DNA of 64,000 nucleotides, taken from Pseudomonas gingeri (GTDB taxonomy: Bacteria > Pseudomonadota > Gammaproteobacteria > Pseudomonadales > Pseudomonadaceae). The notes beneath the pieces are model-generated. The model had not been told where the DNA came from, did no database searches, and saw only the letters and a list, made by a program, of their open reading frames with translations. The position numbers and the translations under genes were made by a program. Below, in pieces: positions 1 through 9,129 of this stretch. Where the stretch lies: assembly GCF_013386165.1 (NCBI RefSeq), contig NZ_JACAOS010000001.1, positions 423,476 to 487,475 of the forward strand. The letters run 5' to 3'. The first letter of the stretch is position 1, and each line of letters opens with the position of its first letter.

Positions 1-203
1 GGTGATAGCGGGTATTGCTGAGTAAACGGCCTGTGCCGGCGATAAAGCCCTTGTGGGGCCTATTATCAGACTAGCCCGAGGTGATGAGGTTCAGCGCGGA
101 TTTTTGCCGGGCCGTAATTATTCGGCCGACTTGTAAGCATTCGCCGCCGTGGTGCACTCTTGAGCCAGATGAGCCATCTCAGCGTCCCCTGGAGAGTCTG
201 TCG
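1..203. other. Region upstream of ppc
   Basis: No gene is supported here. A TATTAT at 61-66 could be a -10 element for ppc, but I see no good -35 partner. The reading frame of ppc stays open upstream to an ATG at 81. That extension (rich in C, H, P and R, with no similarity I recognise) looks like read-through of leader DNA, so the start at 204 is preferred. Confidence 0.4.
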
Positions 204-2834
204 ATGTCCGATATTGATGTACGTTTGCGTGAAGACGTCCACCTGTTAGGTGAACTGCTGGGCAATACCATTCGTGACCAGCACGGTGACGAGTTCCTCG
301 ACAAGATCGAGCGTATCCGCAAGGGCGCCAAGGCCGACCGCCGCGGTTCCGCGACCGCCGAACTCAGTGCCAGCCTGGACAGTCTGGGCGACGACGAGTT
401 GCTACCGGTGGCCCGGGCCTTCAACCAGTTTCTCAACCTGGCCAATATCGCCGAGCAGTATCAGTTGATTCACCGCCGCGACGAATCGCAGCCGGCGCCC
501 TTCGAGTCGCGGGTGCTGCCGGAGTTACTGGCGCGGCTGCTCGCCGAAGGCCATGGCGCCGAATCCCTGGCGCGGCAATTGGGCCGCCTGGAGATCGAAC
601 TGGTGCTCACCGCGCACCCCACCGAGGTGGCGCGACGGACCCTGATCCAGAAATACGATGGGATTGCCGGGCAGTTGGCCCAGCAGGACCACCGTGACCT
701 CACCGCTGCCGAACGCGAGCAGATCCGCCAGCGCTTGCAGCGCCTGATCGCTGAAGCCTGGCACACCGAGGAAATCCGCCGTACCCGGCCGACGCCGGTG
801 GATGAGGCCAAATGGGGTTTTGCGGTGATCGAGCATTCCCTCTGGCAGGCCATCCCCCATTACCTGCGCAAAGCCGACCAGGCGCTGTTCGCCGCCACTG
901 GTCTGCACCTGCCACTGGAAGCCGCGCCGATTCGTTTCGCCTCCTGGATGGGCGGCGACCGTGACGGCAACCCGAATGTGACGGCCAAGGTCACTCGTGA
1001 GGTCCTGCTGCTGGCGCGCTGGATGGCGGCGGACCTCTATCTGCGCGATGTCGATCAACTGGCCGCCGATTTGTCCATGCAACAGGCCAGCGAGGCCTTG
1101 CGCGCCCGTGCTGGCGAGAGCGCCGAACCTTACCGATCGGTGCTCAAGCAATTGCGCGAGCGACTGCGCGCCACCCGCAACTGGGCCCAGGCCTCCCTCG
1201 CCACGACGCAACCGGCGTCGGACGAGGTGCTGCAGCACAACGGCGAACTGCTCGAGCCGCTACAACTGTGTTACCAGTCCCTGCACGAGTGTGGCATGGG
1301 CGTGATTGCCGATGGCCCGCTGCTCGATTGCCTGCGCCGGGCGGTGACCTTCGGCCTGTTCCTGGTGCGTCTGGATGTACGCCAGGATTCCTCCCGTCAT
1401 GCTGCCGCCATGACCGAGATCACCGATTATCTGGGCCTGGGGCGCTACGAAGACTGGAAGGAAGAAGAGCGCCTGACCTTCCTCATGCGCGAGCTGGTCA
1501 ATCGTCGCCCGCTGCTGCCGGCCCATTTCAAGGCTTCTGCCGACACTGCCGAAGTGCTGGCGACCTGTCGGGAAATCGCGGCGGCGCCAGCGGCTTCCCT
1601 GGGTTCCTACGTGATCTCCATGGCCGGTGCCGCCTCCGATGTGCTGGCGGTGCAGTTGCTGCTCAAGGAGTCCGGGGTACTGCGGCCGATGCGCGTGGTG
1701 CCGTTGTTCGAAACCCTGGCCGACCTGGATAACGCCGGGCCGGTGATGGAGCGGCTGCTGCTGTTGCCGGGCTATCGCGCGCGCCTGCAAGGGCCGCAGG
1801 AAGTGATGATCGGTTACTCCGATTCGGCCAAGGACGCCGGCACCACGGCGGCGGCCTGGGCGCAGTATCGGGCTCAGGAACGGCTGGTGGAGATCTGCCG
1901 CGAGCAGCAGGTCGAACTGCTGTTGTTCCATGGCCGCGGCGGTACCGTCGGGCGTGGCGGCGGTCCGGCCCATGAGGCGATCCTGTCGCAGCCGCCGGGT
2001 TCGGTGGCGGGGCGTTTCCGCACCACCGAGCAGGGCGAGATGATTCGCTTCAAGTTCGGCCTGCCGGACATTGCCGAGCAGAACCTCAACCTCTATCTGG
2101 CCGCCGTGCTCGAAGCCACCGTGTTGCCGCCCCCCCCGCCGCAACCGGCCTGGCGCAAGTTGATGGACGAATTGGCCGCGGACGGTGTCAGTGCCTACCG
2201 CGCCGAGGTGCGCGACAATCCGCAGTTCGTCGAGTACTTCCGTCAATCCACCCCGGAACAGGAGCTTGGGCGCCTGCCGCTGGGCAGCCGTCCGGCCAAG
2301 CGTCGCGCCGGAGGGATCGAAAGCCTGCGGGCAATCCCCTGGATTTTCGGCTGGACCCAGACACGCCTGATGCTGCCGGCCTGGCTCGGCTGGGAAGCGG
2401 CGCTGAGCAAGGCCCTGGCGCGAGGTGAAGGCGCGCTGCTGGCGCAGATGCGCGAGCAATGGCCGTTTTTCCGCACCCGCATCGATATGCTGGAAATGGT
2501 CCTGGCAAAGGCCGACAGCGATATCGCCCGTTCCTATGACGAACGCCTGGTGGAGCCCGAATTGCTGCCATTGGGTGTGCACTTACGCGACCTATTGTCG
2601 CAGGCGTGCACGGTCGTACTGGGTTTGACCGGCCAGTCGCAACTGCTGGCCCATAGCCCTGAGACCCTGGAATTCATTCGTCTGCGCAACACCTACCTGG
2701 ACCCGTTGCACCTGTTGCAGGCCGAGTTGCTGGCCCGTTCGCGGCGCCAGGAAACCGCCCAGGACAGCCCTCTGGAACAGGCTTTGCTGGTGTCTGTGGC
2801 GGGGATCGCCGCGGGGCTGCGCAATACTGGCTAA
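204..2834 (+). CDS. ppc: Phosphoenolpyruvate carboxylase
   Basis: Cytoplasmic anaplerotic enzyme that carboxylates phosphoenolpyruvate with bicarbonate to give oxaloacetate. The 876-residue product has the usual bacterial length. Seen: LTAHPTE with its His at residue 138 (the catalytic His of the family has this number in E. coli), [12 protein letters not shown], the loop [15 protein letters not shown], the glycine-rich [14 protein letters not shown] segment, [13 protein letters not shown], and a C-terminus ending RNTG, close to the conserved QNTG. The ATG at 204 is chosen because the protein then begins [12 protein letters not shown] like known family members. An in-frame ATG at 81 would add 41 unlike residues. 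Codons around 2130-2137 contain a run of eight C. It is followed by its own terminator, so it is probably monocistronic. Confidence 0.97.
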   Translation: MSDIDVRLREDVHLLGELLGNTIRDQHGDEFLDKIERIRKGAKADRRGSATAELSASLDSLGDDELLPVARAFNQFLNLANIAEQYQLIHRRDESQPAPFESRVLPELLARLLAEGHGAESLARQLGRLEIELVLTAHPTEVARRTLIQKYDGIAGQLAQQDHRDLTAAEREQIRQRLQRLIAEAWHTEEIRRTRPTPVDEAKWGFAVIEHSLWQAIPHYLRKADQALFAATGLHLPLEAAPIRFASWMGGDRDGNPNVTAKVTREVLLLARWMAADLYLRDVDQLAADLSMQQASEALRARAGESAEPYRSVLKQLRERLRATRNWAQASLATTQPASDEVLQHNGELLEPLQLCYQSLHECGMGVIADGPLLDCLRRAVTFGLFLVRLDVRQDSSRHAAAMTEITDYLGLGRYEDWKEEERLTFLMRELVNRRPLLPAHFKASADTAEVLATCREIAAAPAASLGSYVISMAGAASDVLAVQLLLKESGVLRPMRVVPLFETLADLDNAGPVMERLLLLPGYRARLQGPQEVMIGYSDSAKDAGTTAAAWAQYRAQERLVEICREQQVELLLFHGRGGTVGRGGGPAHEAILSQPPGSVAGRFRTTEQGEMIRFKFGLPDIAEQNLNLYLAAVLEATVLPPPPPQPAWRKLMDELAADGVSAYRAEVRDNPQFVEYFRQSTPEQELGRLPLGSRPAKRRAGGIESLRAIPWIFGWTQTRLMLPAWLGWEAALSKALARGEGALLAQMREQWPFFRTRIDMLEMVLAKADSDIARSYDERLVEPELLPLGVHLRDLLSQACTVVLGLTGQSQLLAHSPETLEFIRLRNTYLDPLHLLQAELLARSRRQETAQDSPLEQALLVSVAGIAAGLRNTG

Positions 2835-2868
2835 GGTGCGTGGGACGATTTGTTCCATGCAGTAGGAC

Positions 2869-2902
2869 AAAAGCGACCGCCCAGTCAGGGACGGTCGTTT
2901 TT
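2869..2902 (+). terminator. Rho-independent terminator after ppc
   Basis: AAAAGCGACCG (2869-2879) pairs with CGGTCGTTTTT (2892-2902), with one G-U, around an 11-12 nt loop. The second arm ends in five T. It lies 35 nt after the ppc stop codon. Confidence 0.75.
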
Positions 2903-3021
2903 GCGTGGCGACACTTTATGATCGGGGGGCGACCTGGCGTAGCAGGTTTCACCGCTTGTGCAGGCATGGGTTACTGCGACTTTCGGCGGCTTGTGTGGCT
3001 CCGGTCGGCTGTGTATCTTGA

Positions 3022-3768
<747 letters not shown>

Positions 3769-3789
3769 TCGGCGTAGTTGCTGCATCCA

Positions 3790-3819
3790 CAACAGCCCGC
3801 TTGCGGGCTGTTGTTGTTT
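3790..3819 (+). terminator. Terminator after adk
   Basis: Perfect 11-bp stem CAACAGCCCGC (3790-3800) / GCGGGCTGTTG (3803-3813) with a two-base spacer at the tip, followed by the T-rich tail TTGTTT. It separates adk from tsaB. Confidence 0.85.
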
Positions 3820-3861
3820 ATACTGTTGCACTTTTTTCCTTTCGACCTGACGGATACATCG

Positions 3862-4536
3862 ATGAGCACCTTGCTGGCCCTGGACACCGCGACTGAAGCT
3901 TGCTCTGTTGCCTTGCTGCATGACGGCAAGGTAACGAGCCACTACGAGGTGATTCCGCGTCTGCACGCGCAAAAGCTGTTGCCGATGATCCAGCAGTTGC
4001 TGGCCGACGCCGGTATCAGCCTGTCGGCGGTGGAGGCGATTGCCTTTGGGCGGGGGCCGGGCGCCTTTACCGGGGTGCGGATTGCCATCGGTGTGGTCCA
4101 GGGGTTGGCGTTTGCGCTGGAGCGTCCGGTGTTGCCGGTGTCGAACCTGGCGGTCCTGGCGCAACGGGCCTTTCGTGAACACGGTGTGCGCCAGGTCGCG
4201 GCGGCCATCGATGCGCGGATGGACGAGGTGTATTGGGGCTGTTATCGCGAAGAGGCCGGGGAGATGCGCCTGGCCGGTGCCGAGGCGGTGTTGGCACCGC
4301 AACTGGCGGCCTTGCCGGACGATGCCAGTGGCGAGTGGTTCGGTGCAGGCACGGGCTGGGGTTATGGCGGGCGTATCCAGGTCGCCCTCAGTGGCCAGGA
4401 TGCCAGCCTGCTGCCCCATGCCGAAGACCTGCTGAGCCTGGCGCGTTTTGCCTGGGCACGGGGCGAAGCCATCCCGGCCGACGAGGCCCAGCCCGTCTAC
4501 CTGCGCGATAAAGTCGCAACGCCCAAGGCCCGTTGA
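3862..4536 (+). CDS. tsaB: tRNA threonylcarbamoyladenosine biosynthesis protein TsaB
   Basis: Non-catalytic partner of TsaD in the TsaBDE complex, which places threonylcarbamoyl on A37 of ANN-decoding tRNAs. The 224-residue product starts MSTLLALDTATEACS, the usual ASKHA-fold N-terminus. It carries the signature GRGPGAFTGVRIA at residues 63-75. The ATG at 3862 gives the standard N-terminus, whereas the frame remains open upstream through the adk terminator and that extension is rejected. The ribosome binding site is weak. TcdA, which cyclises the same modified base, is encoded further on in this window at 25053-25865. Confidence 0.93.
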   Translation: MSTLLALDTATEACSVALLHDGKVTSHYEVIPRLHAQKLLPMIQQLLADAGISLSAVEAIAFGRGPGAFTGVRIAIGVVQGLAFALERPVLPVSNLAVLAQRAFREHGVRQVAAAIDARMDEVYWGCYREEAGEMRLAGAEAVLAPQLAALPDDASGEWFGAGTGWGYGGRIQVALSGQDASLLPHAEDLLSLARFAWARGEAIPADEAQPVYLRDKVATPKAR

Positions 4537-4810
4537 GGCCTGCGGGCATGGCCACGCAGATAAGGAAGACTGGGCATGGCTCCTGCCGGATCTTGCGGTG
4601 CTCGATAAATTTCAGGCTAAACTGAACCTTAAACCGATCACCTGAAAAAACGCCCGGATAGTCAAAATTGTGCCGTTCGTCATGTTTTTCCCACCTGGGC
4701 ACTGGGGTGTGAAAACCTTTTCCAGGTTCTGTGGTCCAGTTATCACTCGGGCAATAGCTAAGTGCGGTGCGTGCTGCTAAATTGCCATCATCGACACCGA
4801 GCATGCCCCA
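4537..4810. other. Intergenic region tsaB to small conserved gene
   Basis: 274 nt without a supportable gene. It is more AT-rich than its flanks (for example GAAAAAACGC and GTGAAAACCTTTTCC). It probably holds the promoter for the gene at 4811, though I see no convincing -35/-10 pair. Short frames on both strands here have no coding character. Confidence 0.5.
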
Positions 4811-5116
4811 ATGCGTATAGACGGCGTTTCCTCACAGTCCTACCCCATCAAGCGCAAACCGCGCAAAGGCAATGTCGTACTTGACGATGATGCTGATGCC
4901 GATGTGTCGAGTGGGGACAGCGATGACCTCTCCGAAGTGGCCGCCCGCGCCGAAGCGGCCGGTAGTCGTCTGGCCAATCTGCCGGCCCGCCCGCAGGACA
5001 TGATCTTTCATCGTGCCATGAGCAAAAGTGTCGCCAACGCCCTGGCCAGCTACCTGACCACCGCCGGTTTCGTCGAATGGGACATGGAAGTGTTGGGGCT
5101 CGACCTGCATATCTGA
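4811..5116 (+). CDS. Small conserved hypothetical protein, acidic N-terminus
   Basis: I do not recognise a named family. The 101-residue product has a basic start (PIKRKPRKG), then a strongly acidic, probably disordered stretch (DDDADADVSSGDSDD, about residues 25-39). A more regular C-terminal half follows, with an alanine-rich helix and the segment MSKSVANALASYLTTAGFVEWD. There is no signal peptide or membrane segment. The gene lies 13 nt before the DUF72 gene on the same strand and may be co-transcribed with it. Codon use matches the neighbours. A gene in this position appears, from memory, to be conserved in Pseudomonas. Its function is unknown. Confidence 0.7.
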   Translation: MRIDGVSSQSYPIKRKPRKGNVVLDDDADADVSSGDSDDLSEVAARAEAAGSRLANLPARPQDMIFHRAMSKSVANALASYLTTAGFVEWDMEVLGLDLHI

Positions 5117-5129
5117 TTTAATCGGGTCG

Positions 5130-5999
5130 ATGACTGATCCTCTCCTGCCTTATTACCTTGGTTGCCCCTCCTGGAGTGAAAACGCCTGGCGCGAGTATCT
5201 GTACCCGCCTACTGCGCGCTCGAACGAGTTTCTCGACCTCTACGCCCAAGTGTTCAACGCCGTCGAAGGCAACACCACCTTCTATGCACGGCCCGCGCCT
5301 GCCACGGTAGAACGCTGGGCGCAGACCATGCCCGAACACTTTCGCTTCACCGCCAAGTTCCCCCGGGATATCAGCCACGGCGGCGACCTGCGCGAGCAGA
5401 TCCAGGCCGCCGAGGACTTCCTGCAACTGCTCAAGCCGCTGGGGCCACGTGTGGCACCGCTGTGGCTGCAATTGTCGGCCAGCTTTGCCCCGCAACGCCT
5501 GGCTGAGCTGGCCGGGTTTATCGATGGGCTGGAGCGCCCGCTGGCGATCGAGGTCCGTCATCCGGAATTCTTCGCCAAGGGCGACGCCGAACGGATGCTC
5601 AACCGGATGTTGCTGGACCGCGGTGTCGAACGCATCTGCCTGGACCCGCGAGCGCTGTTCAGTTGCACCTCTACCGAAGCCTCGGTGCTGCACGCCCAGT
5701 CGAAAAAGCCCAAGGTGCCACCACGGCCGGCGGCGTTCACGTTATTCCCGCAGGTGCGTTTTATCGGTCACCCGGAACTGGAGGCCAATGAGCCTTTCCT
5801 GACCCCCTGGGTCGAAAAGGTCGCCGGCTGGATCGAGGAAGGGCGCACGCCCTATGTCTTTCTCCACACGTCCAACAACCGCCTCGCACCTGCGCTGGCG
5901 CAACGTTTCCATGCCCGGCTGATGGCCCGGCTGCCTGGCTTGCCGGCGCTGCCTGAGCTATACAGAGGGCCCGCGGCGGAGCAACTGGGTTTGCTCTGA
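5130..5999 (+). CDS. DUF72 (YecE-like) family protein
   Basis: The 289-residue product belongs to the DUF72/YecE family, predicted TIM-barrel proteins whose biochemical role is not established. Family features seen: GCPSW near the N-terminus, FNAVEGNTTFY, HFRFTAKFPR, then AIEVRHPEFF, each at the position expected at the end of a barrel strand. There is no signal peptide, so it is cytoplasmic. The upstream 101-residue gene ends 13 nt before the start, which suggests a two-gene unit. The next gene begins 33 nt downstream with a good ribosome binding site of its own. Confidence 0.88.
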   Translation: MTDPLLPYYLGCPSWSENAWREYLYPPTARSNEFLDLYAQVFNAVEGNTTFYARPAPATVERWAQTMPEHFRFTAKFPRDISHGGDLREQIQAAEDFLQLLKPLGPRVAPLWLQLSASFAPQRLAELAGFIDGLERPLAIEVRHPEFFAKGDAERMLNRMLLDRGVERICLDPRALFSCTSTEASVLHAQSKKPKVPPRPAAFTLFPQVRFIGHPELEANEPFLTPWVEKVAGWIEEGRTPYVFLHTSNNRLAPALAQRFHARLMARLPGLPALPELYRGPAAEQLGLL

Positions 6000-6032
6000 C
6001 GGTGCAATCCTCTCTTTGCCAGGAGTCGACCC

Positions 6033-6860
6033 ATGGACACGCAACCCCTTCGAGCCCAAACCTTCAAGGCCTTGCACGAGCGTGCGGGGGCCTTCGTGAT
6101 CCCCAACCCCTGGGATGCCGGCTCGGCAAAAATGCTCGCCGCGCTGGGTTTCGAGGCGCTGGCGACCACCAGTGCGGGCCTGGCGTTTTCCCTCGGGCGT
6201 CCGGATGCCGAAGGCGCCAACTCGCTGGGGGATACGCTGGAAAACGCGCGAAGCATTGTCCTGGCCACCGCGCTGCCAGTGGCGGCAGATCTGGAAAATG
6301 GCTTTGGCCACAGTCCCGCCGGTTGCGCCGAGGCGATTTTGCGGGCGGCTGAAGCCGGATTGGTGGGTGGTTCGATCGAGGACGCCAGTGGCCATGCCGA
6401 TGAGCCGATTTATGAGTTCAACCACGCGGTTGAGCGGGTCGAGGCGGCGGTGGCGGCCGCTCGCAGCTTGCCATTCCCGTTCATGCTCACGGCGCGGGCG
6501 GAGAACCTGCTGCATGGGCGCCAGGACCTGCCGGATACCCTTCGCCGTTTGCAGGCGTTCGCCGAGGCCGGCGCCGACGTGCTATACGCACCGGGCCTGC
6601 GCACGCCTGAGGAAATTCTCGCGGTGGTCAAGGCGCTGGCGCCGAAACCGGTGAATGTGTTGATGTCGGGTGGGCTCCACCTGTCGGTGAGGGCGTTGAG
6701 TGAACTGGGCGTAAAACGCATCAGTGTCGGTTCGGCGTTGGCCCGGGCGGCGTACGGCGCGTTCTATCGGGCTGCCGAAGAGATTCACGGGCAGGGGACA
6801 TTCAGCGCCCTCGATCAGGCGATGCCGTTTGCGCGGATCAATCAAATGTTCAAGAACTAG
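6033..6860 (+). CDS. PEP mutase / isocitrate lyase superfamily enzyme
   Basis: The 275-residue product is a member of the PEP mutase/isocitrate lyase superfamily (alpha/beta barrel, Mg-dependent cleavage or formation of C-C or P-C bonds next to a carboxylate). Seen: VIPNPWDAGSAKML, TTSAGLAFSLG, the metal-site strand ADLENGFG, and GGSIEDASG. The KKCGH catalytic loop of true isocitrate lyase is absent, and the methylisocitrate lyase (PrpB) signature is not evident. The substrate therefore cannot be named; oxaloacetate or another 2-oxo acid is possible. An AGGAG at 6021-6025 sets the start. It converges on the gene at 6890 with only 29 nt between the stops. Confidence 0.85.
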   Translation: MDTQPLRAQTFKALHERAGAFVIPNPWDAGSAKMLAALGFEALATTSAGLAFSLGRPDAEGANSLGDTLENARSIVLATALPVAADLENGFGHSPAGCAEAILRAAEAGLVGGSIEDASGHADEPIYEFNHAVERVEAAVAAARSLPFPFMLTARAENLLHGRQDLPDTLRRLQAFAEAGADVLYAPGLRTPEEILAVVKALAPKPVNVLMSGGLHLSVRALSELGVKRISVGSALARAAYGAFYRAAEEIHGQGTFSALDQAMPFARINQMFKN

Positions 6861-6889
6861 GCAGGCAGGTTCTAGCAGGCACTGCGGAT

Positions 6890-7501
6890 TCAGGCCGCGA
6901 GGCGCAGATTGTGTGCCACCAGTGGACGGGCCCAGTTCAGGTCGTAGTCCATGTCTTTCTGCTGCTTGGCCAGGGTGGCTTCGTCAAAGGGAACGTGGGG
7001 TTCCAGCAGATCCAGTTCGAACTCGGCAATCGGCAGGTGCAGTGGACGCGTTTGCGGCGCTGGGCCTGGTACGGGCAGCGGCTGACCGGCGTTGAGGACG
7101 ACAGGGCGAACCCAGCCGCTTTCGAAATCCTGCTGTTTCTGCTGGGCGACAACCTCTTCCGGCGGGTAAGGCACGGGCCGCTTCAGCAGGTCCAGGTCGA
7201 ATTCGGCAATCGGCAGGAACAGCGGCTCTGGTGGACGGACCGGCGTGTCTTTTACATCACACTGGCGCTGGTCGACGATCTGCGCGAGCAGTTCGGCGCC
7301 GGCGGTGGGTTCCACCGGGCCATCGACCGGCAGTTGTTCCGGGACATTCTTTGCATCCACAGAATCCCCGGCTTCGGCCAGCGCCCGGGCAAAAAAATCT
7401 TGCCACAGGTGACTGACGCCGCTCAGTGCCTGGGAATTGCGTAGGCCATAATTGTCGACGGGCGACAGATAACCTATGGATGTAGTGCGAATGTCTGACA
7501 T
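6890..7501 (-). CDS. Hypothetical protein with a duplicated 44-residue unit
   Basis: Not a family I can name. The 203-residue product has an N-terminal part (YLSPVDNYGLRNSQALSG, then a short amphipathic helix), a variable linker, and two copies of a 44-residue unit at residues 93-136 and 153-196, exactly 60 apart. The copies share 22 of 44 residues. Common elements are PL.LPIAEF.LDLL, a P plus aromatic pair, QQK..D(F/Y) and W.RP.V, and a proline-rich spacer of 16 residues separates them. No signal peptide, membrane segment or Cys pair is evident. It is divergent from rsmJ (92 nt apart). It may be a peptide-binding or scaffold protein, but that is only inference from the repeats. Confidence 0.75.
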   Translation of the reverse strand: MSDIRTTSIGYLSPVDNYGLRNSQALSGVSHLWQDFFARALAEAGDSVDAKNVPEQLPVDGPVEPTAGAELLAQIVDQRQCDVKDTPVRPPEPLFLPIAEFDLDLLKRPVPYPPEEVVAQQKQQDFESGWVRPVVLNAGQPLPVPGPAPQTRPLHLPIAEFELDLLEPHVPFDEATLAKQQKDMDYDLNWARPLVAHNLRLAA

Positions 7502-7593
7502 GGCTCTCGAGTGACGCTCAGGTCTGGCAAAATGCTGGATAATGTTTTTATCGGCAGCTTTTGCCGATCATTAAATTTTTGAGCGTTTTTTTC

Positions 7594-8376
7594 ATGAGTG
7601 AGCAGCAAGCGCCGGTGCGTATCAGAGTCGAAGCCCTGGCCGAAGGGTTGCAATCGCGGGCCGAAGCGTGGGCCGAGCGCCTCGCTTTGCCGTTGCAAGA
7701 GCCCGACGCGGAGTTCGCCTTGCAAGTGTCGGAGCAGGGCCTGCAACTGCAACAACTGGGGCCGGAGGCGCCTGGGCCGGTACGCGTGGACTTCGTTGAA
7801 GGCGGCGCGGCCCATCGGCGGCTGTATGGCGGCGGTAGCGGGCAGATGATTGCCAAGGCGGTCGGTATCCAGCCGGGGGTGCGTCCGCGGGTGCTGGATG
7901 CCACGGCGGGCCTGGGCAAGGATGCGTTCGTACTGGCGAGCCTGGGCTGCGAGATGAGCCTGATCGAGCGCCAGCCGCTGATCGGCGCCTTGCTTGAGGA
8001 CGGCCTGGCCCGTGGCCTGGAAGATTTCGAAGTGGCGCCGATTGTCGCGCGCATGCACTTGCTCAAGGGCAATTCGATCGAGGTGATGCGCAATTGGGAA
8101 GGCGAGCCGCCCCAGGTGATCTACCTGGACCCGATGTTTCCCCATCGTGAGAAAACCGCCCTGGTGAAGAAGGAAATGCGCCTGTTCCGCCCGCTGGTGG
8201 GCGATGACCCGGATGCGCCGGCCCTGCTCGAAGCCGCATTGGCCCTGGCGACCCATCGGGTGGTGGTCAAGCGCCCGCGCAAGGCGCCGTGCATCGATGG
8301 GCCCAAGCCGAGCCATGGCCTGGACGGCAAGTCGAGTCGCTACGATATCTATCCGAAGAAAGCCTTGAAGCCTTGA
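7594..8376 (+). CDS. rsmJ: 16S rRNA (guanine1516-N2)-methyltransferase
   Basis: SAM-dependent methyltransferase that modifies G1516 of 16S rRNA on the small subunit. The 260-residue product shows the class I SAM-binding motif [17 protein letters not shown], an acidic residue at the end of strand 2 (LIERQPL), and the catalytic-type motif YLDPMFPHR, which is the RsmJ signature. The C-terminus [16 protein letters not shown] also matches the family. The ATG at 7594 gives a start [10 protein letters not shown]. An upstream in-frame start at 7561 lacks a ribosome binding site. The gene ends 24 nt before the opposing TetR gene, with a hairpin between them. Confidence 0.93.
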   Translation: MSEQQAPVRIRVEALAEGLQSRAEAWAERLALPLQEPDAEFALQVSEQGLQLQQLGPEAPGPVRVDFVEGGAAHRRLYGGGSGQMIAKAVGIQPGVRPRVLDATAGLGKDAFVLASLGCEMSLIERQPLIGALLEDGLARGLEDFEVAPIVARMHLLKGNSIEVMRNWEGEPPQVIYLDPMFPHREKTALVKKEMRLFRPLVGDDPDAPALLEAALALATHRVVVKRPRKAPCIDGPKPSHGLDGKSSRYDIYPKKALKP

Positions 8377-8380
8377 TTGG

Positions 8381-8400
8381 GGGCGGCCTTGAGGCCGCCC
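8381..8400. terminator. Hairpin between convergent rsmJ and mexL
   Basis: Perfect 8-bp stem GGGCGGCC (8381-8388) / GGCCGCCC (8393-8400) with a TTGA loop. It lies exactly between the two stop codons. There is no long T run, so its strength as a terminator is uncertain. Confidence 0.55.
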
Positions 8401-9036
8401 TCAGGGCCGATACGCACGCATGAACAGCCCCACCACTTCACGCACATGCTCCTCGGCGTCGACCTCGGTCAACGGCCCGCCGCAGCCGAACAGCAGGCGG
8501 AAATTCCCCGCGCCCTTGAGCAGGCAGAAAAAATGCTCGGCGGCGTTATGCGGCTTGTCGATGGACAGCACGCCGTTCTGGTGAATCTGGCGCAGCAGCC
8601 GTTCCATCCCCGTCAGCATGCGCTGCGCCCCGGCCTCGAAGAAGATCTGCGAGAGCCGCGGGTCCTGACCGCCCTGGGTCATGATCAACCGATGCAGGTT
8701 CAGCGACTCTTCACTGTTGATCAACTGATGAAAACCCCGGGCGATGTTCAGCAGCACGCTCTCCACCGGCACGCCATCGGGCAGGGCGAAGAACAGTTCG
8801 GGTAACTGTTCTTCGCATTTGGCCACCACGGCAGCGGAGAACAGCGTCTCCTTGTCGTTGAAATGGCTATAGACCGTCAGCTTTGAAACACCTGCTGCTG
8901 CAGCGACTGCGTCCATGCTGGTGCTGGCGTATCCATTACTCAAGAACAGATCTTTCGCCGCTTGCAGGACGGCCTGGCGTTTTGCCAGGTCCTTGGGGCG
9001 GCCGGGGCCGCTGGGCACTGAAAGATTGTCGGACAT
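8401..9036 (-). CDS. mexL: TetR-family repressor of the adjacent efflux operon (MexL type)
   Basis: The 211-residue TetR-family regulator has an N-terminal helix-turn-helix (RQAVLQAAKDLFLSNGY, then DAVAAAAGVSKLTVYSHF) and a helical C-terminal ligand and dimer domain. It is transcribed divergently from a membrane fusion protein gene and an RND pump gene. P. aeruginosa MexL (212 residues as I recall) has the same arrangement and represses mexJK and itself. The 93-nt gap holds palindromes likely to be its operators. There is no clear ribosome binding site; the start follows an A-run. The effector is unknown. Orthology with MexL is inferred from size and gene order. Confidence 0.8.
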   Translation of the reverse strand: MSDNLSVPSGPGRPKDLAKRQAVLQAAKDLFLSNGYASTSMDAVAAAAGVSKLTVYSHFNDKETLFSAAVVAKCEEQLPELFFALPDGVPVESVLLNIARGFHQLINSEESLNLHRLIMTQGGQDPRLSQIFFEAGAQRMLTGMERLLRQIHQNGVLSIDKPHNAAEHFFCLLKGAGNFRLLFGCGGPLTEVDAEEHVREVVGLFMRAYRP

Positions 9037-9047
9037 TTTTTTACTTA

Positions 9048-9092
9048 ATACTGGACTGGTCAGTTTGGTATTAATACCATACTGGCCAGTAT
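9048..9092. promoter_or_regulatory. Palindromic operator region between mexL and mexJ
   Basis: Two perfect 14-bp palindromes share one base: TGGTATTAATACCA (9066-9079) and ATACTGGCCAGTAT (9079-9092). A third, imperfect element with ACTG..CAGT arms lies at 9055-9064, next to an ATACTGG half-site at 9048-9054. A TATAAA at 9090-9095 could be the mexJ -10 element and overlaps the second palindrome. This layout suits one repressor controlling both divergent promoters. Confidence 0.75.
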
Positions 9093-9129
9093 AAATATTC
9101 TGAGCACCACTAGCGAAAGGTCCTACACC

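Noticed and set aside
4448..4645. Short frame overlapping the end of tsaB and the following gap
   Set aside because: Out of frame with tsaB, Pro/Arg-rich start, no similarity to any family I know and no ribosome binding site.
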